A stretch of 64,000 nucleotides of DNA from Rugamonas brunnea (GCF_014042345.1 NZ_JACEZT010000011.1:62001-126000), one strand, 5' to 3'. Positions 44,006-53,508 are shown, counted from the first letter of the stretch. Program-made: numbers and translations. Notes: a model not told the origin generated them from the sequence alone.

Positions 44006-44359
44006 ATGAAAATTGGCACCATTGCCCGGGCTGCCGGCGTCAGTTGCGACACCTTGCGCTTCTACGAAAAGCAGGGCCTGATCCGCTCGACGCGCGCGGA
44101 CAACGGCTATCGTCACTATGCGCCGGAGACCGCCCAGCTCGTAACGTACATCCGCACGGCACAAAGGCTAGGCTTCAGCCTGGCTGAGATCGGCGGGCAC
44201 ATGTCTGCCGTGTGGAACGCGCCGGACCAGGATGCGGCGGTGGCCGAACTGCTCGCCGAAAAGGTGCGAGACATTGAGAACCGGATCGCGGAACTACAGG
44301 GCCTCAGGAAGGAACTACTGGAACGCGTACGGCAGCAATGCCCGCTGTCACGGGATTAA
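44006..44359 (+). CDS. MerR-family transcriptional regulator
   Basis: 117 aa with a strong AGGAGG before the ATG at 44006. The N-terminus is a canonical MerR winged helix: MKIGTIARAAGVSCDTLRFYEKQGLI. A dimerisation helix and a short C-terminal tail follow. Only one Cys is near the C-terminus (QQCPLSRD), so the usual paired-Cys metal site of CueR/ZntR/MerR is absent; the inducer is unknown. Divergent from the membrane protein. Confidence 0.92.
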   Translation: MKIGTIARAAGVSCDTLRFYEKQGLIRSTRADNGYRHYAPETAQLVTYIRTAQRLGFSLAEIGGHMSAVWNAPDQDAAVAELLAEKVRDIENRIAELQGLRKELLERVRQQCPLSRD

Positions 44360-44483
44360 GTTTCGTAACGGGGATGGGATAGCGGCTGTCCCCTCATGTT
44401 TCAGACAACCGCGAAGTGAAGAAGACGATGGCCGCCGCCACGCCACAGGCGCTAGCCTTGCCCGAAGCGTGGCGGCGATTATC

Positions 44484-45686
44484 TTACCAGTTCGACTCGC
44501 GCTCCGGCGTGGAGGAGATGCGGTGGATCGACAGGTCGGCCCCCTGGAATTCATCTTCAGGGTCCAGGCGCAGGCCCAGCGTTGCCTTCAGCGCGCCGTA
44601 GATGGCGGCGCCACCAGCCAGCGCGATCACCACGCCAACGCCCGTGCCCACGCATTGCGCGCCGAACGACACGCCACCCACACCGCCCAACGCCTTCTGG
44701 CCGAAGATGCCAGCCGCCACGCCGCCGAAGGCGCCGCACAGGCCGTGCAGCGGCCATACGCCCAGCACGTCGTCGATCTTCCATTTGTTCTGTGCCAGCG
44801 TGAACATGGTCACGAAGATGGCGCCGGCGATGGCGCCCGTCACCAGCGCACCCATCGGGTGCATCAGGTCCGAACCGGCGCACACGGCCACCAGGCCGGC
44901 CAGCGGGCCGTTATAGACGAAACCGGGGTCGTTCTTGCCCATCAGGAGCGCCACCAGCGTGCCGCCCACCATGGCCATCAGCGAGTTGACGGCGACCAGG
45001 CCATTCATCTTGTCCAGCGCCTGGGCGCTCATCACGTTGAAGCCGAACCAGCCCACCGTCAGAATCCAGGCGCCCAGCGCCAGGAACGGAATGGACGAAG
45101 GCGGGTGCGAAGCGATGGCGCCGTTCTTGTGATAGCGGCCACGGCGTGCACCCAGCAGCAGCACGGCCGGCAGCGCGACCCAGCCGCCCACCGCATGCAC
45201 GACCACCGAGCCGGCGAAGTCATGGAACTCGGCGCCGAACGCCTGCACCAGCCATTCCTGCAGGCCAAAGCGGTGGTTCCAGACCATGCCCTCGAAGAAG
45301 GGATAGACCAGGCCCACCAGCAGGGCCGTGGCGATCAGTTGCGGGTGGAAGCGCGCACGTTCCGCGATGCCGCCCGAGATAATGGCGGGAATGGCGGCGG
45401 CGAAGGTCAGCAGGAAGAAGAACTTGACCAGCTCATAGCCATTCTTGGCAGACAGCACGTCGGCGGCGGCGAAGAAGTTGATGCCGTAGGCGATGCTGTA
45501 GCCGACGAAGAAATAGGCGATGGTCGAAATCGCGAAATCGACCAGGATCTTGACCAGGGCGTTGACCTGGTTCTTCTTTCTGACCGTGCCCAGTTCCAGG
45601 AAGGCGAACCCCGCATGCATCGCCAGAATCATGATTGCGCCGAGCAAGATAAACAGTGCGTCTGCGCCTTCTTTAAATCCACCCAT
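44484..45686 (-). CDS. amt: Ammonium transporter
   Basis: 400 aa from ATG 45686 (MGGFKEGADALFILLG), with GGGGAG 7 nt upstream. Eleven TM helices. The ammonium-binding and pore residues are in DFAGSVVVHAVGGW (Asp and His) and GVWPLHGLCGAFGG (second pore His). It facilitates ammonium uptake at low nitrogen. No glnK is adjacent. Upstream are a sigma-54 promoter and NtrC-like sites, consistent with nitrogen control. Confidence 0.95.
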   Translation of the reverse strand: MGGFKEGADALFILLGAIMILAMHAGFAFLELGTVRKKNQVNALVKILVDFAISTIAYFFVGYSIAYGINFFAAADVLSAKNGYELVKFFFLLTFAAAIPAIISGGIAERARFHPQLIATALLVGLVYPFFEGMVWNHRFGLQEWLVQAFGAEFHDFAGSVVVHAVGGWVALPAVLLLGARRGRYHKNGAIASHPPSSIPFLALGAWILTVGWFGFNVMSAQALDKMNGLVAVNSLMAMVGGTLVALLMGKNDPGFVYNGPLAGLVAVCAGSDLMHPMGALVTGAIAGAIFVTMFTLAQNKWKIDDVLGVWPLHGLCGAFGGVAAGIFGQKALGGVGGVSFGAQCVGTGVGVVIALAGGAAIYGALKATLGLRLDPEDEFQGADLSIHRISSTPERESNW

Positions 45687-45736
45687 CAAACTACTCCCCA
45701 AAAGAATGCATCAAAAAATGTAGATGTATTCTCTTA

Positions 45737-45752
45737 AGCAATAACCGTACCA
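45737..45752 (-). promoter_or_regulatory. Sigma-54 promoter of amt
   Basis: On the minus strand TGGTAC-N5-TTGCT, matching the -24/-12 consensus TGGCAC-N5-TTGCA at nearly all positions. About 50 bp upstream of the amt ATG. An NtrC-like dyad TGCACCAAAATGGTAC overlaps the -24 element (45747-45762). Confidence 0.8.
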
Positions 45753-45823
45753 TTTTGGTGCAATTTTGTAAGTACTTGATTTTATTACTGTTTGAAAATT
45801 CGCTTGTATGATGCGCAACACTA

Positions 45824-45840
45824 CGCACCAAAACGATGCA
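45824..45840. promoter_or_regulatory. NtrC-like binding site upstream of amt
   Basis: GCACCAAAACGATGCA matches the NtrC dyad GCACCAAAATGGTGCA at 14 of 16 positions. It is about 85 bp upstream of the sigma-54 promoter, a normal enhancer distance. Confidence 0.55.
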
Positions 45841-46028
45841 TACAGACACGATCATGGACGAGGATCGGCACTACGATTGTGCGGCACGCATCGAATTGGC
45901 GCGCAAACGCTGAGATTCAGGTCTTCAGGTCGAGCAGGGTTGGGCCTGAGCGTGGATCAAATTGGTGCATCAAGTCGCATGGCCTGTCGGACATGCGACT
46001 TGACGGTGCACGATGGTAGGCGTGAAAT

Positions 46029-48191
46029 TTACTTGCCTGCAACTTGCGTTGGCTGTTCCATTTTCAGCGCGCGGGTCAGGAAGCCCCAGCGGTCCGTCAC
46101 CTCGTCGATCTGCTTGGCCGTGGGCTTGCCTGCACCGTGGCCAGCCTTGGTGTCGATGCGGATCAGGATAGGGGCTGCGCCGCCCTGGTCGGCCTGCGCC
46201 GTGGCCGCGAACTTGAAGCTGTGGGCGGGCACCACGCGGTCGTCATGGTCGGCCGTCGTGATCATGGTGGCCGGGTAGCACACGCCCTTTTTCAGGTTGT
46301 GCAGCGGCGAGTACTTGACCAGCGCGTTGAATTCGTCCGCGTTGTCGGACGAGCCGTAGTCCGAGGTCCACGCCCAGCCGATGGTGAATTTGTGGAAGCG
46401 CAGCATGTCCAGCACGCCCACTTGCGGGATGGCGGCGGCGAACAAATCGGGACGCTGGGTCATGGTGGCGCCCACCAGCAGGCCGCCATTGCTGCCGCCG
46501 CCGATCGCCAGCCGCGATGGCGACGTCACCTTGTTTTGCACCAGCCATTCCGCCGCGCCGATAAAGTCGTCGAACACGTTCTGCTTGCGCAGCTTGGTGC
46601 CGGCCGCATGCCATTCCTCGCCATACTCGCCGCCACCGCGCAGGTTGGCCATCACGTACACGCCGCCCATTTCCACCCACGCCAGGTTGGCCACCGAGAA
46701 TGATGGCGTGAGCGAGATGTTGAAACCGCCGTAGCCATACAGGTAGGTGGGGTTGCTCCCGTCCAGCTTCATGCCCTTCTTCGCGACGATGAACATGGGC
46801 ACACGGGTGCCGTCGCGGCTGGTGTAGAACTGCTGGCGCGTTTCATAGGCGGATGGGTCGAAGTCCACCTTAGGCTGGCGGTACACACTGCTCTTGCCGC
46901 TTTTGAGGTCGTAGCGGTAGATGGTCGATGGTGTGGTGAAGCTGGTGTAGGAATAGAAGGTCTCGGTGTCGGCGCGCTTGCCGCTAAAGCCGGTCACGGA
47001 ACCGATGCCGGGCAATTCCACGTCATGCAGCCGTTTGCCGTTCAGGTCATACACGGTGACCTGGCTGTGCGCGTCGCTCAGGTAATCGGCCACCAGTTGC
47101 TGGTTGACGATGTTGGCCGATACCAGCGTGCGCGCACTCTCAGGCACGATCTCCTTCCAGTTGGCGCGCTCCGGTTTGCGGGTGTCGATGGTGATGATGC
47201 GGGCGCGCGGCGCCTTCAGGTCGGTGCGGAACCAGAACACGGGGCCGTCGTTGTCGATGAAGTTGTAGGCCGCGTCGAAGTCTTCCAGCAGCGGCACCAC
47301 CTTGCCATCCTTGGCGCTTAAATCCTTGTAGTACAGGCGGTTCTTGCGCTCCGTGCCCTGTGAGGCCGTGATGATCAGGTAGCGGCCATCGTTGGTGACG
47401 TCGCCGCTGAAACCCCAGTCCTTGTGGTCCGGCCGCTCATAGACCAGCGTGTCGCTGCTTTGCGGCGTGCCCAGTTTATGGAAGTACAGCTTCTGAAAGT
47501 AGTTGACATCGGCCAGCTTGGTCGCCTCGTTGGGCGCGTCGTAGCGGCTGTAGAAGAAGCCGGAGCCGTCGCGCAGCCAGGCCGTGTTCGAGAATTTGAC
47601 CCACTGGATATGGTCGGCCGTATCCTTGCCGGTGTCGATGTCGCGCACGCGGATTTCGTTCCAGTCCGAGCCCGATGCGGCCGTGCTGTAGGCCAGGTAT
47701 TTGCCATCCGGGCTCACGGCCAGACCGGCCAGCGCCACGGTGCCGTCAGCGGCCAGCGTGTTCGGGTCCAGCAGCAGGCGCGGGGTGTCGGCCAGCGTCT
47801 TCATGGTGTAGAGCACGGACTGGTTCTGCAGGCCGTCGTTGCGGCTGTAGAAGTAGCGGCCGCCCTCCTTGAACGGCACGCTGAAGCGCTCGAAATTCCA
47901 CAGCTTGGTCAGGCGCGCGCGGATCGCGTCCCGCGCGGGGATCTGGGCCAGGTAGCCTTGCGTCAGCCGGTTCTGCGCTTCCACCCAGGCGTGGGTATCG
48001 GCGCTGTTGGCGTCCTCCAGCCAGCGGTAAGGATCGGCGATGGTGGTGCCGTGGTAGTTGTCCTGCTGGTCCACCGTGCGGGTGGACGGGTATTGCAGGC
48101 CATGGCCGTTGGCGGGGCAATCCTGCGCTGCGGCGCTGCCGCCCAGGCCAGCGATCAGGGTGAAAATCAGGGATGCGCTTCGTATTTGCAT
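46029..48191 (-). CDS. Prolyl oligopeptidase, S9A, exported
   Basis: 720 aa with a signal peptide (LIFTLIAGLGGSAAAQ). The N-terminal beta-propeller is followed by the alpha/beta-hydrolase domain: nucleophile in AIGGGSNGGLL (about residue 568), Asp in DHDDRVVPAH, His in KAGHGAG. It cleaves proline-containing peptides, probably in the periplasm. A lone gene, about 340 bp upstream of amt and not in its operon. Confidence 0.94.
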   Translation of the reverse strand: MQIRSASLIFTLIAGLGGSAAAQDCPANGHGLQYPSTRTVDQQDNYHGTTIADPYRWLEDANSADTHAWVEAQNRLTQGYLAQIPARDAIRARLTKLWNFERFSVPFKEGGRYFYSRNDGLQNQSVLYTMKTLADTPRLLLDPNTLAADGTVALAGLAVSPDGKYLAYSTAASGSDWNEIRVRDIDTGKDTADHIQWVKFSNTAWLRDGSGFFYSRYDAPNEATKLADVNYFQKLYFHKLGTPQSSDTLVYERPDHKDWGFSGDVTNDGRYLIITASQGTERKNRLYYKDLSAKDGKVVPLLEDFDAAYNFIDNDGPVFWFRTDLKAPRARIITIDTRKPERANWKEIVPESARTLVSANIVNQQLVADYLSDAHSQVTVYDLNGKRLHDVELPGIGSVTGFSGKRADTETFYSYTSFTTPSTIYRYDLKSGKSSVYRQPKVDFDPSAYETRQQFYTSRDGTRVPMFIVAKKGMKLDGSNPTYLYGYGGFNISLTPSFSVANLAWVEMGGVYVMANLRGGGEYGEEWHAAGTKLRKQNVFDDFIGAAEWLVQNKVTSPSRLAIGGGSNGGLLVGATMTQRPDLFAAAIPQVGVLDMLRFHKFTIGWAWTSDYGSSDNADEFNALVKYSPLHNLKKGVCYPATMITTADHDDRVVPAHSFKFAATAQADQGGAAPILIRIDTKAGHGAGKPTAKQIDEVTDRWGFLTRALKMEQPTQVAGK

Positions 48192-48308
48192 GTGGGGTTC
48201 CGTGTCATCGTTGAACGTGGCGGCGCCGGCTCCGTGGCCCGCGCGCCCGGCGATGATAGCGTGCTTCGATGCAAATTTGAAACGTTAGATAACTTGGCAA
48301 GTCGTGTT

Positions 48309-50726
48309 TTATTTGGCCAGCGTGAGGCTGGCGACCACCGGCACGGGCACGCTGACCGGCTCCGGCGCGCGCCACTGCTGCATCCACAGCAGCAGCTGAT
48401 CGGCCGGGATCGGACGGCTCATATAGTAGCCCTGGCCCTGGTCGCAGTTCATGCTCTTCAGCTGGTGCCACACCGCTTCACTCTCCACGCCCTCGGCCAC
48501 CACGCGCAGCCCCAGGTTGTGGCCCAGCTGGATGGTGGAGCGCACGATCATCACGTCGCCCGCATCGCTCTCCATGTTCAGCACGAACGACTTGTCGATC
48601 TTCAGTTCGTTGACGGGCAGGCGCTTCAGGTAAGCCAGCGACGAATAACCGGTGCCGAAATCGTCGATCGACAGTTCCACGCCCATCGCATGCAGGCGCG
48701 CCAGCGTTTGCTCGGCGCGCACCGGATCGTCCATGATGGCGCTCTCGGTGATCTCCAGGCAGAACGAGGCGGCCGACAGGCGGCGCCGTTCCAGCATGTC
48801 GCGGAATTTGGCGGGCAAGTCCTGGTCCATCAGGTCGCGCGTGGAGAGGTTGACCGACACCTTCAACTGGATGCCGGCTGCGTCCAGGCTTTGGCACAGG
48901 GCCGCCGACTGCTCCAGCACCCAGCGCGTCAGTTTGCGGATAAAGCCGGTCTGCTCGGCGAAGGGAATGAATTCGTCCGGGAACACGTTGCCGCGCTCGG
49001 GATGCACCCAGCGTACCAGCGCCTCCGCGCCCACCACCTTGCCCGTATCGAAATGGATCTTCGGCTGCACGAACAGGCGGAACTCGTCGCGCTCCAGGGC
49101 GGTGCGCAACTCCGTCAGCAGCGACAGGCTTTGCTCACTGCCCTTGTCGATCGAACTGTCGTACACCACGGCGCCGTCGTTGCGCAGCTTGGCCGCGTAC
49201 ATCGCCACCTCGGCCATGCTCAGCAACGCCTCCGCATCCGCGCCGTGGGCGGGATAGCCGGCGATGCCGATGCCGGCGCCAATGTCGACCATCTGGTCGT
49301 CCAGCGACAGCGGTGTCTCCAGCGTCTGCGCGATGTCGGCCGCCAGGCTGCGCGCCTGTTCCAGCGTCGCTCCCGGCAGCAGCACGGCGAATTCGTCGCC
49401 GCCCAGCCGCGCCACCTGTGGCGACACATGGCGCTGGCTGGCCAGCAGTTTTTGCAGCCGGTCGGCCACCTGCCGCAGCAGCGCATCGCCGAAGCTCTGG
49501 CCCATGACGTCGTTGACGTGCTTGAAGCGGTCCAGGTCCATCATCAGCACGTACACGCAGCCGTCCTGTTTGCGCGCCTCGCCCAGCGCCTCGTTCAGCA
49601 GGCGCAGGAACTGGGCGCGGTTGGGCAGGTTGGTCAGCGTGTCGCGGTACGCGAGGCGGGAAATCTCCTGCTCGCGGCGCGCGATCCCGTCGCGCATGCT
49701 GTCGAACGCATGGGCCAGCGCGCCGATCTCGTCCTGGCGCGTGACGTCGATCTGGCCCTGGTAATCGCCCTCCTCCAGCCGCTTGGCCGTGACGGCCAGT
49801 TGGCTCAGGGGCTGGGCGATGCGCTTGGCCGTCAGCACGCTGGCGACGGCGGAGACGGCGATGCCGGCGAGCGTCAGGCCGATCAGCCAGCGTTCCAGGC
49901 GCTGGTAGTCTTCCGTGGCCTCGTCGATGGAGCGCGCCAGCATCACACTGGCGCTTTGCGGGCCATCCTGGCCAATCGACAGCAGGCGGGCGTTGTACTT
50001 GCTCGCCTCCACCGTCAGGTCGAACGGGCCGGTCGGCACCTGGGGCAAGGCCTGCAACTGTTCGACGGCCGCGCCCACGGACGGCGCGAGGAAGGTGGAG
50101 CCGACGGCCAGCCAGCCGTTTTTCGGGTCATGGGTGAGGATGGTCGTGTGCAGCGATGTGACCTCGCGCATATCGGTCGCCAGTTGGCGGTCGATGGGGA
50201 AAGTCATCACGATCCAGCCTATCGTGATCGGCGCCTTGATGGGCATGACGACGATCTGGTACGGCCGCCGTTCCACGATGGCGATGCCGTTGGCGCCGTC
50301 GCCCTGCTCGGCCGCGTCGAGCATGCTCAGCACGAGCGGCTCCAGCGCCGCCGCCTGCGCGTTGTTGGTCGAGACGCTGACATGGCGCTCGGCGCTCACC
50401 AGCATGGTCAAGGTGGCCTTGATACGTCGCCCGCTGTTGACCAGCGCCGATTCGATGGTGGCGCGGTCGCCCTCGTCGTTGTTGCCGATAGCGGCCAGGA
50501 AGGCCGTGTCGCGCGCCAGCAGCCGGGCGCCGAAACGCAGGCTTTGCGCGTTCTGGTCCAGCAGGCGGCGGAACACCTTGGTGCCGTTGTTCAATTCGCT
50601 GCTGATCGACTGGCGCGCATTGCTGTCGATGCCGCGCTGGATCACCAGCAGGCCGATCACCTGCACCGCCACGATCAGGGCGAGGAACAGGGTAACAATA
50701 CGGCTTTCCAGGCTGCGAAAATGCAT
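48309..50726 (-). CDS. Membrane GGDEF-EAL protein with periplasmic sensor and HAMP
   Basis: 805 aa. TM1 (10-30), a cache-like periplasmic domain (about 32-275), TM2 (280-298), HAMP (about 299-350), GGDEF (355-515) and EAL (535-790). GGDEF at 442-446 is intact but the RxxD inhibitory site before it is absent. EAL (568-570 in VGAEALVRW), NLSTRDLMD, DDFGTGYSSL and AEGVESE are intact. It can therefore in principle both make and degrade c-di-GMP. It follows the cupredoxin gene by 20 bp, likely one operon. Confidence 0.93.
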   Translation of the reverse strand: MHFRSLESRIVTLFLALIVAVQVIGLLVIQRGIDSNARQSISSELNNGTKVFRRLLDQNAQSLRFGARLLARDTAFLAAIGNNDEGDRATIESALVNSGRRIKATLTMLVSAERHVSVSTNNAQAAALEPLVLSMLDAAEQGDGANGIAIVERRPYQIVVMPIKAPITIGWIVMTFPIDRQLATDMREVTSLHTTILTHDPKNGWLAVGSTFLAPSVGAAVEQLQALPQVPTGPFDLTVEASKYNARLLSIGQDGPQSASVMLARSIDEATEDYQRLERWLIGLTLAGIAVSAVASVLTAKRIAQPLSQLAVTAKRLEEGDYQGQIDVTRQDEIGALAHAFDSMRDGIARREQEISRLAYRDTLTNLPNRAQFLRLLNEALGEARKQDGCVYVLMMDLDRFKHVNDVMGQSFGDALLRQVADRLQKLLASQRHVSPQVARLGGDEFAVLLPGATLEQARSLAADIAQTLETPLSLDDQMVDIGAGIGIAGYPAHGADAEALLSMAEVAMYAAKLRNDGAVVYDSSIDKGSEQSLSLLTELRTALERDEFRLFVQPKIHFDTGKVVGAEALVRWVHPERGNVFPDEFIPFAEQTGFIRKLTRWVLEQSAALCQSLDAAGIQLKVSVNLSTRDLMDQDLPAKFRDMLERRRLSAASFCLEITESAIMDDPVRAEQTLARLHAMGVELSIDDFGTGYSSLAYLKRLPVNELKIDKSFVLNMESDAGDVMIVRSTIQLGHNLGLRVVAEGVESEAVWHQLKSMNCDQGQGYYMSRPIPADQLLLWMQQWRAPEPVSVPVPVVASLTLAK

Positions 50727-50746
50727 GGTGCGGCTCCGTTCAGCGT

Positions 50747-51388
50747 TCAGGGATAAGGGCGGCTGGCCGCGTCCGGGTCGATGGCGCCCGGCTTCATGGT
50801 CAGCCGGAATTCCAGCGCCGCGCCGGCGTCGCCGGCCTTGATCTGCGCCGGCTGCTCCGGCGTCAGGCCGCCGGCCGTGTTGTAGTGCCAGGCCTTGACC
50901 GTGTACTTGCCGGCCGGCAGATCCAGGCGCACGGCGCCGCTGCTGTCGGACTTGGCGAAGTATGGTGTATCGACCACTTTGACGAAGGCCAGCATCTTGT
51001 CATGGATATTGCATCCAAGTACAACCGTGCCGGCCTTGTCGAACAACTGGGGCGCTGCCTCCTCGCCCGAATACAGCTTCTGGTCGAACTTATGGGCGGG
51101 CGAGAACGAATAAATGTGATGCCGGACCTTGTCACGGTTCGGGAAGTAGATTTTGCTGCCAGTTTGCACCACCGTCACCAGCGGGATGAATTTCAAGCCT
51201 TTCTGGGCGATTTCGCCGGACGCCGTGGTCCTGGGCGCCTGGCCGCCTTCGGGCTCGGCGTAGACGACCGTGTCGGCCAGGGCGGCGCCGCCGGCGTCGA
51301 CAACCTGCACCGTCAGGACGGCGGCATGGCCGGCGCCACAGCACGCGAGCGCCAGCATGGCGGATGACAGGGCGAATTTCTGGGACAT
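50747..51388 (-). CDS. Exported cupredoxin-like protein (methylamine-utilisation type)
   Basis: 213 aa from ATG 51388 (MSQKFALSSAMLALACC); other in-frame starts lie upstream. A signal peptide is followed by a plastocyanin-like region. Copper-type ligands are seen: H90/H91 in VRHHIYSF, then C126, H129 and M132 in LGCNIHDKM. Carboxypeptidase-regulatory-like beta segments fill the C-terminal part. It may bind copper in the periplasm. It lies 20 bp upstream of the GGDEF-EAL gene on the same strand, so it may feed that protein's sensor. Confidence 0.72.
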   Translation of the reverse strand: MSQKFALSSAMLALACCGAGHAAVLTVQVVDAGGAALADTVVYAEPEGGQAPRTTASGEIAQKGLKFIPLVTVVQTGSKIYFPNRDKVRHHIYSFSPAHKFDQKLYSGEEAAPQLFDKAGTVVLGCNIHDKMLAFVKVVDTPYFAKSDSSGAVRLDLPAGKYTVKAWHYNTAGGLTPEQPAQIKAGDAGAALEFRLTMKPGAIDPDAASRPYP

Positions 51389-51540
51389 CGGGCGGCCTGA
51401 TGAAGACATGGAACAGGCATTGTAGCGCCTGCCAAATAGTTCCCGTCTACGTTTTCCGCAAAAATTCGCTTCTGCTGAGCAATAAGTGCTGCACCGCATG
51501 TTTCTTCCATTTCATACCCTTGTCACATTTACCGGTTAGC

Positions 51541-53448
51541 ATGTGCAGCAATCTACCGTCCATGGCAAGCATCGTGAATCCCCTACCCCTGGCGCTCCCC
51601 GGCACCCGCCCCGCCCCCACCTCCGCCACCATCACCTATCTGAAACCGCCGGCGCCCGCGCCGGTAGCCGCGCTGGAAGAGGAGGAAATGTTGCGTCAGC
51701 ACTTACACGACATCATCGCCCAACGCCAGCTCAGCGCCCTGTTCCAGCCCATCGTGCACATGCAGACGGGCGAGATCATCGCCTACGAGGGGCTGATACG
51801 GGGGCCGTCCGACAGCCCGCTGCATGCGCCGATGAACCTGTTCAAGGTGGCGCGCGCCAACAACCTGACCGTGCAAGTGGAGCACCTGTGCCGCAAGGTG
51901 GTGCTGGAGCGCTTCGCGGAGCTGAATCTGCCGGGCAAACTGTTCCTCAATGTCAGCCCGGAATGCCTGTTGCAGCGTGACGCGCCGCACGGGGAAACGC
52001 TGGAATATATTCAGCAGGCCGGCATCGATCCGGGCCGGGTGATCATCGAGCTGACCGAAAACCAGCCCACCTACGATTACGAATTGATGCGCGAGGCGGT
52101 GCTGCATTACCGCAACATGGGCTTCCAGATCGCCATCGACGACTTGGGCGAGGGCTTTTCCAGCCTGCGCCTGTGGTCGGAACTGCGGCCCGAGTTCGTC
52201 AAAATCGACATGCACTTCATCCAGGGCATCAATAACGACCCGGTCAAACTCCAGTTCGTCCGCTCGATCCAGGAAATCGCCGACCAGTCCGACACGCTGG
52301 TGATCGCCGAAGGCATCGAAACCCAGGCGGAGCTGCTGGTGCTGCGCGACCTGGGCGTGGCGTTCGGCCAGGGCTACCACCTCGGACGGCCCCACAGCCA
52401 GCCGGCCAAGGCGGTGCCGGCCGAAGTGGCCAAGGCGCTGGCCCGCAACGGCGTGGCCGTCTACCCGCAGCGCGGCAATGAGAAGAACGGCGCCAGCATC
52501 GTCAAGCTGTTGCACAAGGTGGCTGCCGTGCCACCGTCGATGAGCAATAACGAGGTGTACGAGCTGTTCATGCGCGAACCGAAGTTGCTGATCATTCCCG
52601 TGGTCGAGGACGGCCAGCCGCTGGGCCTGATCAGCCGCTTCGACATGATCGATCACTTCGCCCGCCCCTACCAGCGCGAACTGTACGGTAAGAAATCCTG
52701 CCGCATCTTCATGGACAGCAAGCCGCTGATCGCCGACAAGGACACCAGCCTGCAAGACCTGAGCTTCACCATGGTGCAGGCCGACGCCCACCACCTGTTC
52801 AATGGCTTCATCATCACGGAGAATGGCCAATACCTGGGCATGGGCACGGGCCACGACCTGATGCGCGAAATCACGCAGATGCAGATCACGGCAGCGCGCT
52901 ACGCCAATCCGCTGACCCAGTTGCCCGGCAACGTGCCCATCAACGAGCACATCGATCGTCTGCTCGAAAGTGGCACACGGTTCTGGGTCTGCTATTGCGA
53001 CCTCGACCACTTCAAGCCGTTCAACGACGTGTATGGCTACCGGCGCGGCGACGACGTGATCCAGCGCACCGGCAAGATCCTCACCGACCATTGCGACCCC
53101 GACCGCGATTTCGTGGGCCATATCGGCGGTGACGATTTCATGATCCTGTTCCAGAGCGAGGACTGGGAAGCGCGCTGCCAGGCCATGCTGGCCCAGTTCG
53201 AACACGGCGCGCGCGACTACTACAGCCTGGAAGACTGGGAGCGCGGCGGCTACCTGAGCGAGGACCGCCAGGGCAAGAAAGTGTTCTACGCGCTGATGAG
53301 CTTATCGCTGGGCGCGATCAAGGTCGAACCACACCAGTATTACTCGCACCACCAGATCGCCACGGCGGCTGCCGAGGCGAAGAAGCAGGCCAAGAAAATC
53401 CACGGCAACAGCCTGTTCCTGGACCGCCGGCAGCAGCCAGCCCGCTAG
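51541..53448 (+). CDS. EAL-CBS-GGDEF c-di-GMP protein, soluble
   Basis: About 635 aa; the start may instead be ATG 51562. No TM. EAL domain about 55-300: EGL variant of the motif (E83 in AYEGLIRG), with FLNVSPECLL, ELTENQ, IDDLGEGFSSL, VKIDMHFI, AEGIETQAEL and QGYHLGRP, so a phosphodiesterase site appears complete. A tandem CBS pair (about 330-455) follows, which may bind adenine nucleotides. The C-terminal GGDEF domain has GGDDF, so cyclase activity is doubtful. Divergent from the cupredoxin / GGDEF-EAL pair. Confidence 0.9.
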   Translation: MCSNLPSMASIVNPLPLALPGTRPAPTSATITYLKPPAPAPVAALEEEEMLRQHLHDIIAQRQLSALFQPIVHMQTGEIIAYEGLIRGPSDSPLHAPMNLFKVARANNLTVQVEHLCRKVVLERFAELNLPGKLFLNVSPECLLQRDAPHGETLEYIQQAGIDPGRVIIELTENQPTYDYELMREAVLHYRNMGFQIAIDDLGEGFSSLRLWSELRPEFVKIDMHFIQGINNDPVKLQFVRSIQEIADQSDTLVIAEGIETQAELLVLRDLGVAFGQGYHLGRPHSQPAKAVPAEVAKALARNGVAVYPQRGNEKNGASIVKLLHKVAAVPPSMSNNEVYELFMREPKLLIIPVVEDGQPLGLISRFDMIDHFARPYQRELYGKKSCRIFMDSKPLIADKDTSLQDLSFTMVQADAHHLFNGFIITENGQYLGMGTGHDLMREITQMQITAARYANPLTQLPGNVPINEHIDRLLESGTRFWVCYCDLDHFKPFNDVYGYRRGDDVIQRTGKILTDHCDPDRDFVGHIGGDDFMILFQSEDWEARCQAMLAQFEHGARDYYSLEDWERGGYLSEDRQGKKVFYALMSLSLGAIKVEPHQYYSHHQIATAAAEAKKQAKKIHGNSLFLDRRQQPAR

Positions 53449-53508
53449 CGCGGTGGCGCCATGCCCTGTGGCTTGGCCATGGGGCAGGCCGCCCCGCCTC
53501 TTGCTTGC

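Larger units (their letters stand above)
45687..46028. promoter_or_regulatory. Upstream regulatory region of amt
   Basis: 342 bp between amt and the prolyl oligopeptidase stop. It contains a sigma-54 promoter, one overlapping NtrC-like dyad and two further NtrC-like sites at 45824-45840 and 45955-45969. Short open frames here lack ribosome sites and are not called as genes. Confidence 0.6.

Noticed and set aside
45792..46278. Short plus-strand frames in the amt upstream region
   Set aside because: No ribosome sites, and they run over the NtrC-like sites and the end of the peptidase gene.
47424..50756. A long open frame (about 1110 codons) spanning the antisense of the prolyl oligopeptidase and the GGDEF-EAL gene
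   Set aside because: It overlaps two well-supported genes on the other strand; composition is that of an antisense shadow.
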